From: Algoriphagus locisalis
GTDB taxonomy: Bacteria; Bacteroidota; Bacteroidia; Cytophagales; Cyclobacteriaceae
Direction: 5' to 3'
Assembly: GCF_900116615.1 (NCBI RefSeq)
Contig: NZ_FPBF01000001.1
Location: 1 to 64,000, forward strand
Length of the DNA: 64,000 nucleotides
Each line of letters opens with the position of its first letter. The first letter of the stretch is position 1. The translations under genes were made by a program, and so were the position numbers. Below, piece by piece: positions 48,226 to 56,474 of this stretch. The notes below the pieces were generated by a model. It was not told the origin of the DNA, made no database searches, and was given only the letters and a program-made list of their open reading frames with translations.

Positions 48226-48540
48226 CTTTTAAAATTTCCTTCTACTTGTCACCTTGTAGGATAGCTCCATCGGTTTCGATTGCAAATAAACTTAAAAAAT
48301 TTCCTAATTGGAAAATTAATTTCCTGTTAGAAAACATAATAATCACTTAACATTCAATATTCATATTTCAGATCTCCCTCCAATACCTTTGAGACATCAA
48401 TCAGAAGGGGTTCTTAACTGCTTGCTCTGAAGCCTATTACCTTGTTTGGACAGTTTTAATAGATTTCAAGGAGAGGATAACTGCCAGTTTAAGCAATTAT
48501 AGATGATTCCTTTCTGGTTAAGAAGGAAAAATTTCACAAC
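48226..48540. other. Divergent promoter region of the phosphonate genes
   Basis: Separates the leftward catabolic operon from the rightward transporter. Apart from the twin TTTCC palindromes (48300-48334) it is AT-rich with no coding frame. Confidence 0.5.
48300..48334. promoter_or_regulatory. Twin operator-like palindromes 20 bp apart
   Basis: TTTCCTAATTGGAAA (48300-48314) is a perfect palindrome; TTTCCTGTTAGAAAA (48320-48334) is an imperfect copy starting exactly 20 bp later, two helical turns. Position about 75-110 bp before the leftward start and ~205 bp before the transporter suits a regulator controlling both directions, plausibly one of the XRE-cupin proteins. Not found in front of either XRE gene. 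Confidence 0.5.
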
Positions 48541-49830
48541 ATGAAAAATACATACACCCTCTTACATAAATACCTTCCTCAGAAATCAACAGTATTGCTG
48601 ATGGTGGGTGCGTTTTTATGTTACACGGGTATGTATGCGGTGAGGAAGGCATTTTTGGCCGGTCAATACCTGGATTTAGAATTTTTCGGCTTGGACTTTA
48701 AGACAGTTCTTGTGATCAGCCAGGTCATGGGCTATATGTTTTCGAAGTTTGTCGGAATCAAGTTGGTTTCTGAAATGACCTCAGCCAAACGAGCGACCTA
48801 TTTAGTAGGATTGGTAGGCTTCGGTCTGTTAATGCTTTTGGCATTTGCACTTTTACCAACTGATTTCAAGCCAATTGCATTGTTCCTGAATGGTATGCCA
48901 CTAGGGATGGTTTTCGGTTTGGTATTTTCTTACCTGGAAGGAAGGAAAAATACTGAGCTGCTGGCTGCGGCACTGAGTGCGACGTTTATTTTCTCGACAG
49001 GTTTTGTAAAAACTGTGGGGGTATGGCTGATGCAGGATTTTGGGGTGGGAGAGTACATCATGCCATTTCTTACCGGTCTGCTATTTTTTCCTCTCTTTCT
49101 AGTAGCTGTCAGGATGCTGAGTGTCTCCCAGCAGCGAAGTGAAGAAGATCTAACTCTGCGCTCTGAGCGCCTGCCTATGAATGCCAGACAACGCTGGGAC
49201 TTTCTGAGAAAGCACGGGCTTGTATTTGGAGGGCTGGTGGTCGTGTATGTTTTGCTGACTATAGTACGGGATTTCCGGGACAATTTTATGGTGGAGTTTT
49301 GGGCAGAGCTCGGGATGCAGGGCAGCCCTGAGCTGATTACCTACACAGAAATCCCTGTGGCAGTTCTGGTGCTGGTATTGGCTGCGTTTGGGGTTTTGAT
49401 CCGGGACAACCGCAAGGCATTTAACTACGGTATTTACTTAAGTATGGTATGCTGTATAGGGATCGTGGTCCTGACCTGGTTCTTTGAAAGGGGGATGGTA
49501 TCTCCAGTCTGGTGGATGGTGATCAATGGGGTAGGGCTTTACCTTCCTTATATCCTGTTCCACTGTTTGATTTTTGAGCGTTTTGTAGCACTTCTCCGTT
49601 TCAGCGGCAATGTTGGTTTTTTGTTTTACACAGCAGATGCACTTGGGTACACAGGAAGTGTGGGAGTGATGCTTTTCAAGGAATTCAGTACCACGCAAGT
49701 CACTTGGGTAAACTTCTTGGGGGATCTCAATCAGATTGCAGGTGTGATCATGACTGCTGTGTGCATTATTACCCTTTTTTTGTTGCAGTTCAAATCAAAA
49801 AAGCAGCATGAGTTAGCGCTTAATACTTAA
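48541..49830 (+). CDS. MFS transporter resembling OPA (GlpT/UhpT) family, DUF5690-like
   Basis: 429 residues, about twelve transmembrane helices. The first helix region FLCYTGMYAVRKAFLAGQYLD (cut here to its core Y-x2-RK-x-F) and the second GLDFKTVLVISQVMGYMFSK match the Y..RKxF and S..Y..SKF motifs of organophosphate:phosphate antiporters, where the arginine binds the phosphate group. This supports uptake of a phosphonate or phosphoester across the inner membrane. Divergent from the catabolic operon, ending 4 bp into the convergent regulator gene. The DUF5690 label is from memory; substrate is inferred. Confidence 0.8.
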   Translation: MKNTYTLLHKYLPQKSTVLLMVGAFLCYTGMYAVRKAFLAGQYLDLEFFGLDFKTVLVISQVMGYMFSKFVGIKLVSEMTSAKRATYLVGLVGFGLLMLLAFALLPTDFKPIALFLNGMPLGMVFGLVFSYLEGRKNTELLAAALSATFIFSTGFVKTVGVWLMQDFGVGEYIMPFLTGLLFFPLFLVAVRMLSVSQQRSEEDLTLRSERLPMNARQRWDFLRKHGLVFGGLVVVYVLLTIVRDFRDNFMVEFWAELGMQGSPELITYTEIPVAVLVLVLAAFGVLIRDNRKAFNYGIYLSMVCCIGIVVLTWFFERGMVSPVWWMVINGVGLYLPYILFHCLIFERFVALLRFSGNVGFLFYTADALGYTGSVGVMLFKEFSTTQVTWVNFLGDLNQIAGVIMTAVCIITLFLLQFKSKKQHELALNT

Positions 49831-50411
49831 TTAAGAGTGATGAAATAGACTACCAGAATGACAGCATCCTCTGTGTTTTCATTTTTTGGTACATGTGGGA
49901 TATTTCCATCAAAAAAGAGAGAATCTCCTTCTTCCAGCTGAAACGTCTCAGATCCCAACTCATAGCTGATAGTTCCTTTTACTAGATAGATGTATTCAAA
50001 TCCGGCCGTGGACACTCTGGCTCTTTCCGCATGGCTTTTTAATGTGAGCAGAGAGATCTCCATAGAGGATTTTTCAATGGGGTAGTTCAGGATCATCTCA
50101 TACTCATAGCCTATAGACTCTTCCTCTTTGTTTACAGAGGTGTACTCACTTTTTTTCCGGAGTATATATCCTTTGAAGTCGTTTTCGGACTTCAGGTCAG
50201 CGAAGAAATCCGAGACATTCAGATTGAGGGTTTGAATAAGTTGAAGCAAGGAAGGCAACGTGGGGATCACACGTCCATTCTCGATTTTGGAGATCATGGC
50301 CATGCTCATACCTGACTTTTCTGCCAGTTCACCGAGTTTCCATCCTATTTCTTTTCGGATCGCCTTGAGCTTGTTTCCTATCTGAATGGTCAAATAATCT
50401 GAGTTGTTCAT
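49827..50411 (-). CDS. XRE-family regulator with cupin sensor domain (second)
   Basis: 194 residues. Xre helix-turn-helix (WKLGELAEKSGMSMAMISKI, then ENGRVIPTLPSLLQL) and a C-terminal cupin (FEYIYLVKGTISYEL, LEEGDSLFFDGNIPHVP). An upstream ATG at 50477 would add 22 residues including a Cys/His-rich stretch and overlap the Rieske gene; ATG 50411 matches the start of its paralogue at 43227. An ACCAG-N10-CTGGT inverted repeat (50436-50455) just upstream may be its own operator. Lies at the far edge of the phosphonate region, convergent with the transporter. Confidence 0.9.
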   Translation of the reverse strand: MNNSDYLTIQIGNKLKAIRKEIGWKLGELAEKSGMSMAMISKIENGRVIPTLPSLLQLIQTLNLNVSDFFADLKSENDFKGYILRKKSEYTSVNKEEESIGYEYEMILNYPIEKSSMEISLLTLKSHAERARVSTAGFEYIYLVKGTISYELGSETFQLEEGDSLFFDGNIPHVPKNENTEDAVILVVYFITLN

Positions 50412-50459
50412 GGATTTTTTATTTACTGCCAATTTACCAGAAAAAAATTCCTGGTGTGA

Positions 50460-50717
50460 ATGTTTGCAATTGCACATCTCTTGAAAAAAGGAGAGGGTAA
50501 GATTGCGGAAGTTGGTGAAGAAAAGGTGGCGGCTTATCGGAATGATAGTGGACAGTTACATTTGGTCTCTTCAGTGTGTACACATTTGGGGTGTGTGGTA
50601 CATTGGAATAGTGCCGAGAAAAGCTGGGATTGTCCTTGCCATGGTAGCCGCTTTTCAGTTGATGGTAAAGTATTGGAAGGCCCGGCCTACCTTGATCTGG
50701 CCAAGCGGGAAAAATGA
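50460..50717 (+). CDS. Small Rieske [2Fe-2S] protein, probably a gene remnant
   Basis: 85 residues with a complete Rieske motif: C40-T-H42 and C58-P-C-H61, plus the disulphide pair C45/C60. The text [12 protein letters not shown] and preceding [18 protein letters not shown] match the C-terminal Rieske domain found behind an FAD oxidoreductase domain in YhfW-type proteins, whose first ~400 residues are absent here: an in-frame TGA immediately precedes the ATG. It could still work as a stand-alone ferredoxin. Divergent from the XRE-cupin gene. Confidence 0.5.
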   Translation: MFAIAHLLKKGEGKIAEVGEEKVAAYRNDSGQLHLVSSVCTHLGCVVHWNSAEKSWDCPCHGSRFSVDGKVLEGPAYLDLAKREK

Positions 50718-50859
50718 AGGTGCCTATCTAGCATTTATTTTTTTAGCATAGATCACTGGATATTATCCCTATGAAAGCTAGTCTACATAGCTAAGTCAGC
50801 TAGGTTCGATGAGCGGTGAGATAAGCTTAACTTTTAATTTTTACCCCTAAAGTAGTCTA

Positions 50860-50911
50860 AGCCCCTTCCTTGTGCCGCCGGAAAAGGGCTTAGGCAAAAA
50901 GAAGATCGGCC
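50860..50911. repeat. Repeat B (matches repeat A at 35469)
   Basis: AGCCCCTTCCTTGTGCCG start and AAGAAGATCGGCC end, aligning along its whole length with 35469-35522. Includes a self-complementary AAGCCCC/AAGGGCTT pair. Its right end abuts the TraG fragment with no spacer. Confidence 0.5.
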
Positions 50912-50912
50912 A

Positions 50913-51107
50913 TACCACAATGCCCTGAAAAAGGAGCAGGATAACTATGTTCCCATACCTGAAATCCGGAAGATAGACAGCACTATTGTTCAGAGAAACT
51001 ACCTGCAGATCAAGCAGAATGTGCGGGGTATTATCCTTTCTGAAATGGATAGGCTGGTGAATGATCCGGCACAGAGGCATTTGGTGATTAGGAAGGGAGG
51101 AGAGTAG
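50913..51107 (+). pseudogene. TraG coupling-protein 3' fragment, shortest copy
   Basis: 65 codons reading HNALKKEQDNYVPIPEIRK and on to SEMDRLVNDPAQRHLVIRKG, then TAG. This is the extreme C terminus of the same protein as at 58000 and 63474. It starts abruptly next to repeat B, without a start codon. Not functional as a coupling protein. Confidence 0.75.
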
Positions 51108-51203
51108 ATGTATTTATTTTCCAAGGAATGTCTTGGGATGAAAATATAAATTATTAGTGAATAAATGTATCAGGAAGAGAGGTTTAATTGAAGTTGGATC
51201 CAT

Positions 51204-51233
51204 AAAAAAAAGGGCTGCGATTAGGCAGCCCTT
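51204..51233 (-). terminator. Intrinsic terminator of the Zur-DUF4625 operon
   Basis: On the minus strand, AAGGGCTGC pairs with GCAGCCCTT (51210-51218 with 51225-51233) and is followed by an eight-base T-run. It lies 24 bp after the lipoprotein stop. Confidence 0.9.
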
Positions 51234-51256
51234 GTTGTTAGTATAGTGTAAATACC

Positions 51257-52024
51257 TTAGGCAGTCACATCAATATGTGATTCAAATTCCTGGATATTTC
51301 CTTCCTCATCCTCAATGGAGAAGGTGATATGATACTCACCAGCAGGTGCGTTTGCAGGTACATCGATGTGCTCGTGGAATTCAGCCTCGGTCAAACCATG
51401 GTAACCTTCTTCATAGATTTCTTCGAATTCCCATTCCACTTCACCTGCCCCAGGAGTAACTCCATGGGCATGGATATCAACTGAGACCTGATGGATGCCG
51501 TGTACTGCATTGATCATAAATTCAACATGAAAATCATTGCCTCTAGCCACTGTTTCGTCCATTTCAAGACCACTGATAGTTACCAATGACAATACTTCTA
51601 GGTGTCCTTCTACCTCTGAGGTATTTCCCGCCTCATCTGTAACTTCCAGGGTGATATGGTATTCTCCAGCTGGAGCGTTTGCAGGAATATCTACATGCTC
51701 ATGGAAAGTAGGATTTCTGACTAAGTATTTTTCATCCGTGTAGGTTTGGGAGAAATCCCATTCCTCTTCACCTTCACCTACCACTAAGTCATGTCCATGA
51801 ATGGTAAGAGTGATAGATGCTACAGTTGCTTCTGCCAAAATTTCGGCTTCCAGATGTAGGTCAGAACCTCTATAGGCAGTCCCGTCTGTAGCATGTGTGC
51901 CTCCTTCACCAAATTGAAATTCGGAGATTACCGGAGCGTCAAAGTTTACATCCTCGTCATCCTGGCAGGAGAAAAGTGCAAGTCCCAAAATCGGGATAAG
52001 TAATGCGTGTTTAAGTTTGTTCAT
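51257..52024 (-). CDS. His-rich lipoprotein with two DUF4625 domains
   Basis: 255 residues. Lipobox LGLALFSCQDD. Two tandem ~110-residue beta-sandwich DUF4625 domains, each with a histidine-bearing strand (TIHGHDLV; DIHAHGV) and the near-identical FHEHVDIPANAPAGEYHI / FHEHIDVPANAPAGEYHI segment. Repeated H-x-H pairs on exposed strands suggest metal binding. It follows a Fur/Zur-like gene by 33 bp and shares its operator region, so zinc binding at the outer membrane is likely. The family's biochemical function is not known to me. Confidence 0.85.
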   Translation of the reverse strand: MNKLKHALLIPILGLALFSCQDDEDVNFDAPVISEFQFGEGGTHATDGTAYRGSDLHLEAEILAEATVASITLTIHGHDLVVGEGEEEWDFSQTYTDEKYLVRNPTFHEHVDIPANAPAGEYHITLEVTDEAGNTSEVEGHLEVLSLVTISGLEMDETVARGNDFHVEFMINAVHGIHQVSVDIHAHGVTPGAGEVEWEFEEIYEEGYHGLTEAEFHEHIDVPANAPAGEYHITFSIEDEEGNIQEFESHIDVTA

Positions 52025-52057
52025 TGTTTTTTACTTTTTGTTGGTTATAGATTTGAT

Positions 52058-52435
52058 TTAGTTTTCTTTAAAAATTTGACAATGAGGACATATACCTGCT
52101 GTCATAATATGTACTGTCTGGACTAAGTATTCCTCAGGAATTGAAGTTTCTATGTGTTCTGCCTCTAGGCTATAAACTTTGTCGCACGCTAGGCATTGAA
52201 AATGATTGTGGGTAGAGGAATGATCCTTTTCCGTACATAATGAGTATCTGAAATCCCCATTGAAATCAGGAAATCTATAGATTGATTTCTCCTTTTCCAG
52301 CCTGAGCAGCATGCGGTAGAGTGTCACCCTGCTGCAGGTATTTTCTAACTGCTGCTTTATTTCAGAGTAGCTGACTGGATGACTAGCGTGTTGAATTATT
52401 CTCAAAATGGTCGCTCTGGCAATTGTTTTCCCCAT
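52058..52435 (-). CDS. Fur-family repressor, probably Zur-type
   Basis: 125 residues. Winged helix in the first 60 (HPVSYSEIKQQLENTCSRVTL, cut by a helix break) and a dimerisation domain with structural zinc cysteines C81-x2-C84 (QCLACDKVY) and C116-x2-C119 (GICPHC), and a histidine cluster THNHF. Upstream lie two TGCAA-N5-TTGCA palindromes (52448 and 52486), and a third is at the divergent TonB receptor. The palindrome differs from iron Fur boxes (GATAAT repeats); with a His-rich lipoprotein as operon partner, zinc sensing is the best inference. Likely autoregulated. Confidence 0.88.
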   Translation of the reverse strand: MGKTIARATILRIIQHASHPVSYSEIKQQLENTCSRVTLYRMLLRLEKEKSIYRFPDFNGDFRYSLCTEKDHSSTHNHFQCLACDKVYSLEAEHIETSIPEEYLVQTVHIMTAGICPHCQIFKEN

Positions 52436-52447
52436 AGTTTACATTTG

Positions 52448-52500
52448 TGCAACTTTATTGCAAATATGTGTGAATAGTTTTTAAATGCAAATGAATTGCA
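52448..52500. promoter_or_regulatory. Two Zur-type boxes upstream of the repressor operon
   Basis: TGCAACTTTATTGCA (52448-52462) and TGCAAATGAATTGCA (52486-52500), both TGCAA-N5-TTGCA. The first is only 13 bp before the repressor ATG. The second extends to an 8-bp-arm palindrome, AAATGCAA with TTGCATTT. Confidence 0.75.
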
Positions 52501-52629
52501 TTTAAAAACCTTATAATTTACCACGGTATGGAATTAAAAAATGTGTTATATGGCGCTATGAGGCGATTTATATAAAATGTACCACTATTTTATATGCAAC
52601 ATTGTTTCAGTATTTTTTAAGTTTATATT

Positions 52630-52644
52630 TGCAATATAATTGCA
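52630..52644. promoter_or_regulatory. Zur-type box overlapping a Bacteroidota -7 promoter element
   Basis: TGCAATATAATTGCA, ending 5 bp before the receptor ATG at 52650. It overlaps TATATTTG (52624-52631), an exact match to the Bacteroidota -7 consensus TAnnTTTG, so binding would block polymerase. Confidence 0.75.
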
Positions 52645-52649
52645 TTTAA

Positions 52650-54899
52650 ATGTCAGTGACCCGTCTTACCTTCTTTATTTCTGTCTTGTTTTTGCCGGGA
52701 GCAAGCGAAGCTATTTCCCTGATGGGAGCTTCTGCAAACCGAATTTCTACTACTTTCCAATTTTCGAGTTTTGACTCCCTTGGGCAATATGTATCGGACA
52801 CCACTCCTGAAATCCAGGAACTGGAAGAGGTGGTGGTCATGGATCAGGCCGAGATGATCCGCCGAGAAGAATCCAACAGTATCCAGATGGTCAGGCAGAA
52901 TTTTATCCGTGAAAACCGCAGTGGGAGCCTGATGAAATCCCTGGAGAGAATTCCCGGTATCAGCATGATTGGGATCGGGTCGGGAGCTTCCAAACCTCTG
53001 ATCCGGGGACTTGGATTTAATCAGGTGATGGTGGTGGAGAACGGCATTAAACATGAAGGCCAACAATGGGGGGCTGATCATGGGCTTGAAGTGGATCAGT
53101 TTGCTGCAGATCAGATCATGATCATCAAAGGTCCTGCATCGTTCAAGTATGGCTCAGATGCAATAGGCGGCGTGATAGATATCCGGGAAAAGCTCCCTCC
53201 TTCAGAGGATGGCATCGGTGGTTCGATAGAGCTGGGGGCCCGGTCAAACAATGCTTGGTTTGGTGGTTCCGCTAATCTTTTTTACAGGAAAAATAACTGG
53301 TTTGCCGAAGGAAGACTGACAATGGCTGATTATGGTGATTTCAAAGTCCCTACAGACTCCGTGTTTGTATATGATTTTGGTGTGGCACTTCATGAGGGGC
53401 AAGTCAGAAATTCTGCCGGGAATGAACTTGATTTCTCGGGTAGGGTAGGGTACCTGGGTAAGAATTTCCGAAATACACTTAGAGTGAGTAGAGTCAGCAC
53501 TAAAGCCGGTTTTTTTGCCAATGCCCATGGATTGGAGCCAAGACAGGTGGACACTGAACTTCATGACCGATCGAGTCGGGATATTCTCCTGCCTTTTCAG
53601 GAGGTGACGCATACCAAAGTGATCAATAAATCCAGCTATGTTGCCGGAAATAACTTTTTCCAACTTGACCTCGGCTATCAGCGAAATGACCGTAAGGAAT
53701 GGAGCCAATATGTCAATCATGGGTATATGCCGGCAATCTATCCTTCCGAGATGCTTTATCCTTCTGATCTGGAGCGAGCATTTGATAAAGAAGTATTTTC
53801 TGTAAACCTAAAAGATGAGCTCTTTTTGGATAGCCACGAATTGGCGTTTGGTGCCAGTGGGGAATACCAGCACAATGATATAGGAGGATGGGGATTTTTG
53901 ATCCCGGCTTTTCAGCAATACAGCTATGGATTTTATGTCCTTGATAAGTTTAAACTGACTCCGCTTTGGCAGCTTACCGCTGCCCTGCGCTATGATCACA
54001 GCCAGATTCACGTGGAGGAATACCAGGATTGGTTTCCCAGTGTAGAAGATGCTTCCCAGGCTAATGCAGATGATTACCTGTATAGAGCGGTCGATTTTCA
54101 AAGAGAATTCAACAGCCTGGTCTGGTCGGTGGGTGTGAATTATACTCCGGGAGATCTGATCTTAAAGGGAAATCTGGGTACCAGTTTCCGTATGCCAATT
54201 GCAAAGGAGCTGGCGGCCAATGGGGTCAATTATCACTATTTCCGCTACGAGCGGGGCAATGCTGACCTAAATCCGGAGCAATCCCTACAGCTGGATCTGG
54301 GCGCTGAGCTTAAAAAGGAGAAATGGTTGCTGTCCTTCAGTCCTTTTATCAATTATTTCTCGAACTACATCTACTTAAATCCCACTGCCGAAATGGATGT
54401 GCTGTATGGTGCCGGAAACCAGGTGTTTAATTATACTGAAGCTGAAGTCCTACGATACGGAGCCGAACTAAGCGTGCTGCATCAATTGACAGAGCAGCTA
54501 AGTTTTGAATTCCTAGGCGAGTTCGTTTATAGCGAGCAAATGTCTGGCGATAAGCAAGGATTTACCCTTCCTTTTTCCCCGCCACCATCTGGGATTATCA
54601 ACGCTACCTACAAGCCTCTAAGCAAAGGGGGTTTTAGCAATCCTTACTTCGCTGTGGACTTTCGCATGACGGCTGAGCAGGCCAATATCGTTCCTCCGGA
54701 GACAGTTACCCCAGGCTATCAGTTGGTCAATCTACGCGCAGGTTCTGGCATTTCTCTCTTGGGTCAAGAAATCCAGGTAGATGCCCAGGTGCAGAATCTC
54801 TTTAATACCCGGTACCTGAACCACACGAGCTTTTATAGGCTCATTAATCTGCCTGAGGCTGGGCGGAATATCACGCTTTCACTGAATTACAATTTTTAA
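52650..54899 (+). CDS. TonB-dependent receptor, probable zinc uptake
   Basis: 749 residues. Signal peptide (RLTFFISVLFLPGASEA), TonB box region LEEVVVMDQAE, plug domain with RIPGISMIGIGSGASKPLIR and the stretch GIKHEGQQWGADHGLEVD, then a 22-strand barrel ending in ITLSLNYNF. The KHEGQQWGxDHG segment recalls the ZnuD-type zinc receptors. Its promoter is covered by a Zur-type box, and two DUF4625-type lipoproteins follow 17 bp and 60 bp downstream of each preceding stop region. Zinc is inferred from regulation and neighbours. Confidence 0.9.
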   Translation: MSVTRLTFFISVLFLPGASEAISLMGASANRISTTFQFSSFDSLGQYVSDTTPEIQELEEVVVMDQAEMIRREESNSIQMVRQNFIRENRSGSLMKSLERIPGISMIGIGSGASKPLIRGLGFNQVMVVENGIKHEGQQWGADHGLEVDQFAADQIMIIKGPASFKYGSDAIGGVIDIREKLPPSEDGIGGSIELGARSNNAWFGGSANLFYRKNNWFAEGRLTMADYGDFKVPTDSVFVYDFGVALHEGQVRNSAGNELDFSGRVGYLGKNFRNTLRVSRVSTKAGFFANAHGLEPRQVDTELHDRSSRDILLPFQEVTHTKVINKSSYVAGNNFFQLDLGYQRNDRKEWSQYVNHGYMPAIYPSEMLYPSDLERAFDKEVFSVNLKDELFLDSHELAFGASGEYQHNDIGGWGFLIPAFQQYSYGFYVLDKFKLTPLWQLTAALRYDHSQIHVEEYQDWFPSVEDASQANADDYLYRAVDFQREFNSLVWSVGVNYTPGDLILKGNLGTSFRMPIAKELAANGVNYHYFRYERGNADLNPEQSLQLDLGAELKKEKWLLSFSPFINYFSNYIYLNPTAEMDVLYGAGNQVFNYTEAEVLRYGAELSVLHQLTEQLSFEFLGEFVYSEQMSGDKQGFTLPFSPPPSGIINATYKPLSKGGFSNPYFAVDFRMTAEQANIVPPETVTPGYQLVNLRAGSGISLLGQEIQVDAQVQNLFNTRYLNHTSFYRLINLPEAGRNITLSLNYNF

Positions 54900-54916
54900 C
54901 TAAACCAACTAATACA

Positions 54917-55849
54917 ATGAAAAATAGATTCTACTTTCTACTAATCGTTTTCTTAAGTGCTTTTTTGATCAGCTCCTGCGAGGATGTAACGGAGCCGATC
55001 TTACCTTCTCCTACACTGGAAAATGTGGAGATAGGGTCGGGTAACAATCATATCGGAGTAATCGGAAGAGACTTTCACCTAAATGCGGATATCGTGGCAG
55101 GTGATAAGATTAATCTGGTCCAGGTGAAGATTGAGCAAATAGCGGGTGAGTCTTATGCTGGAGACTGGAGTTATGAAGTGACTTGGGAGCAGTTTAAAGG
55201 TGCGAAAAATACCAACGTTCATCAGCATTTTGATATTCCTGAGAATGCAGTGGAAGGCAAATACGAATTTATTATCATCGTGACCGATGAGAATGGGACT
55301 GTATTGGAGGAAAAAGCTGAAATACAGATTGTAGATCCTTCCAATCTGGAGGTTGATCCTATACTTTATATCTGGATGATTACCACTGACCAGGGAGATT
55401 TTCACTATGTGAATGAAGACTTGATCAATCCCGAAAATGTGGAGTTTTCCAAAGATGAAATCCTTAAATCTGATGTAGCCATCAATAATGTAAAGGGAGA
55501 TGGTGAATTGTACTTGTTGCTTATCAGAAAAGACCTTAACCATAAACCAGAATCGGTAGATGGCATCGATTTTTCCAAGGTGATTGTGTACGATACGTTC
55601 ACACATGAAAATGAAGAGGATGTTTATTCTTTTGCCAATGTTATTTACGATGGGAATGGCGGATTTACACGGCCAACCCCGGAGTTTAAAATCGGGTCGC
55701 CCGTGGACAACAACGATCCTTCTGGAGATCTTACATCCGGCGAAAATGCATGGCAGTCAGACGAGTATTATTTCGGAGTTGTCTATACCAATTCCACTTA
55801 TGACATCAGCCTATACCATTATTTTGAGCTTGATGTGACAGGGTTTTAA
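54917..55849 (+). CDS. DUF4625-type lipoprotein with extra C-terminal domain
   Basis: 310 residues. Lipobox AFLISSCEDV, then a DUF4625 domain (LENVEIGSGNNHIGVIGRDF; VHQHFDIPENAVEGKYEFII, matching the FHEHVDIPANAPAGEY segment of the protein at 51257), and a ~150-residue C-terminal domain of unknown fold rich in aspartate and aromatic residues. Located 17 bp after the TonB receptor; expected to act at the outer membrane delivering or gating metal for it. No homologue of the C-terminal half recognised. Confidence 0.8.
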   Translation: MKNRFYFLLIVFLSAFLISSCEDVTEPILPSPTLENVEIGSGNNHIGVIGRDFHLNADIVAGDKINLVQVKIEQIAGESYAGDWSYEVTWEQFKGAKNTNVHQHFDIPENAVEGKYEFIIIVTDENGTVLEEKAEIQIVDPSNLEVDPILYIWMITTDQGDFHYVNEDLINPENVEFSKDEILKSDVAINNVKGDGELYLLLIRKDLNHKPESVDGIDFSKVIVYDTFTHENEEDVYSFANVIYDGNGGFTRPTPEFKIGSPVDNNDPSGDLTSGENAWQSDEYYFGVVYTNSTYDISLYHYFELDVTGF

Positions 55850-55959
55850 TCTTGGGTAACGCGAGAAATAGTGGGAAACTAGAATGCATCTGGGATATGA
55901 TTGTGAAAATGTCCCTTTTCGATATGAAATCAGCCTGTGAAAATCAATTTAGATAAAAT

Positions 55960-56424
55960 ATGAAAAACTACATTATAGTCTTATTAGCAGTATCGGTACT
56001 GACTGCCTGTGGTGAAGATGAAAAGCCGGCGATCGACCTGGAATATCCTGAGATTATCGCTACAGCGAATTCTTTTCCTATACAATGCAGTGTAGTGGAA
56101 AGAGGAGAGACCATGCAGTTCCGAGCATCGTTTAGCGACAATGTGGAGCTGGGAAGCTACAGTCTCGACATCCACCACAATTTTGACCACCACACCCATA
56201 GCACAGAGGTCAATGACTGCGAGTCGGATCCTGTCAAGGCGGCAGTTAATCCTATGCTGTTTATCCAGACTTACACTATACCTACTGGTTTAACTGAATA
56301 TGAAGCGGAGGCTGAAATCGATATTCCCTCTGGTATAGATCCGGGTGATTATCATTTTTTGATCCGGGTGACAGACAAAGAAGGCTGGCAGACGCTACAG
56401 GGGATTAGTATTAAAATCCTTTAA
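55960..56424 (+). CDS. Small His-rich DUF4625 lipoprotein
   Basis: 154 residues. Lipobox VSVLTACGED and one DUF4625-like domain with the cluster DIHHNFDHHTHS, seven histidines-worth of potential ligands in a dozen residues, and C-terminal GDYHFLIRVTDKEG matching the PAGEYHI strand of its relatives. Last gene of the receptor operon. The dense histidine loop makes a metal-binding role very plausible; zinc is inferred from the operator. Confidence 0.8.
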   Translation: MKNYIIVLLAVSVLTACGEDEKPAIDLEYPEIIATANSFPIQCSVVERGETMQFRASFSDNVELGSYSLDIHHNFDHHTHSTEVNDCESDPVKAAVNPMLFIQTYTIPTGLTEYEAEAEIDIPSGIDPGDYHFLIRVTDKEGWQTLQGISIKIL

Positions 56425-56474
56425 GTCTATAGTTTTTCCAGCTACTAGCATTCATGGTTTTTATAAAAAGGTTA

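Larger units (their letters stand above)
50718..51203. other. Non-coding junction with repeat B and TraG fragment
   Basis: 50718-50859 shows no gene. Repeat B (50860-50911) is followed directly by a 195-bp TraG 3' fragment (50913-51107); the remainder is AT-rich up to the terminator at 51204. Confidence 0.5.

Noticed and set aside
43227..50411. Possibility that the two XRE-cupin genes are a recent duplication
   Set aside because: They share domain order but differ at most residues, so they are old paralogues, and no repeated DNA surrounds them.
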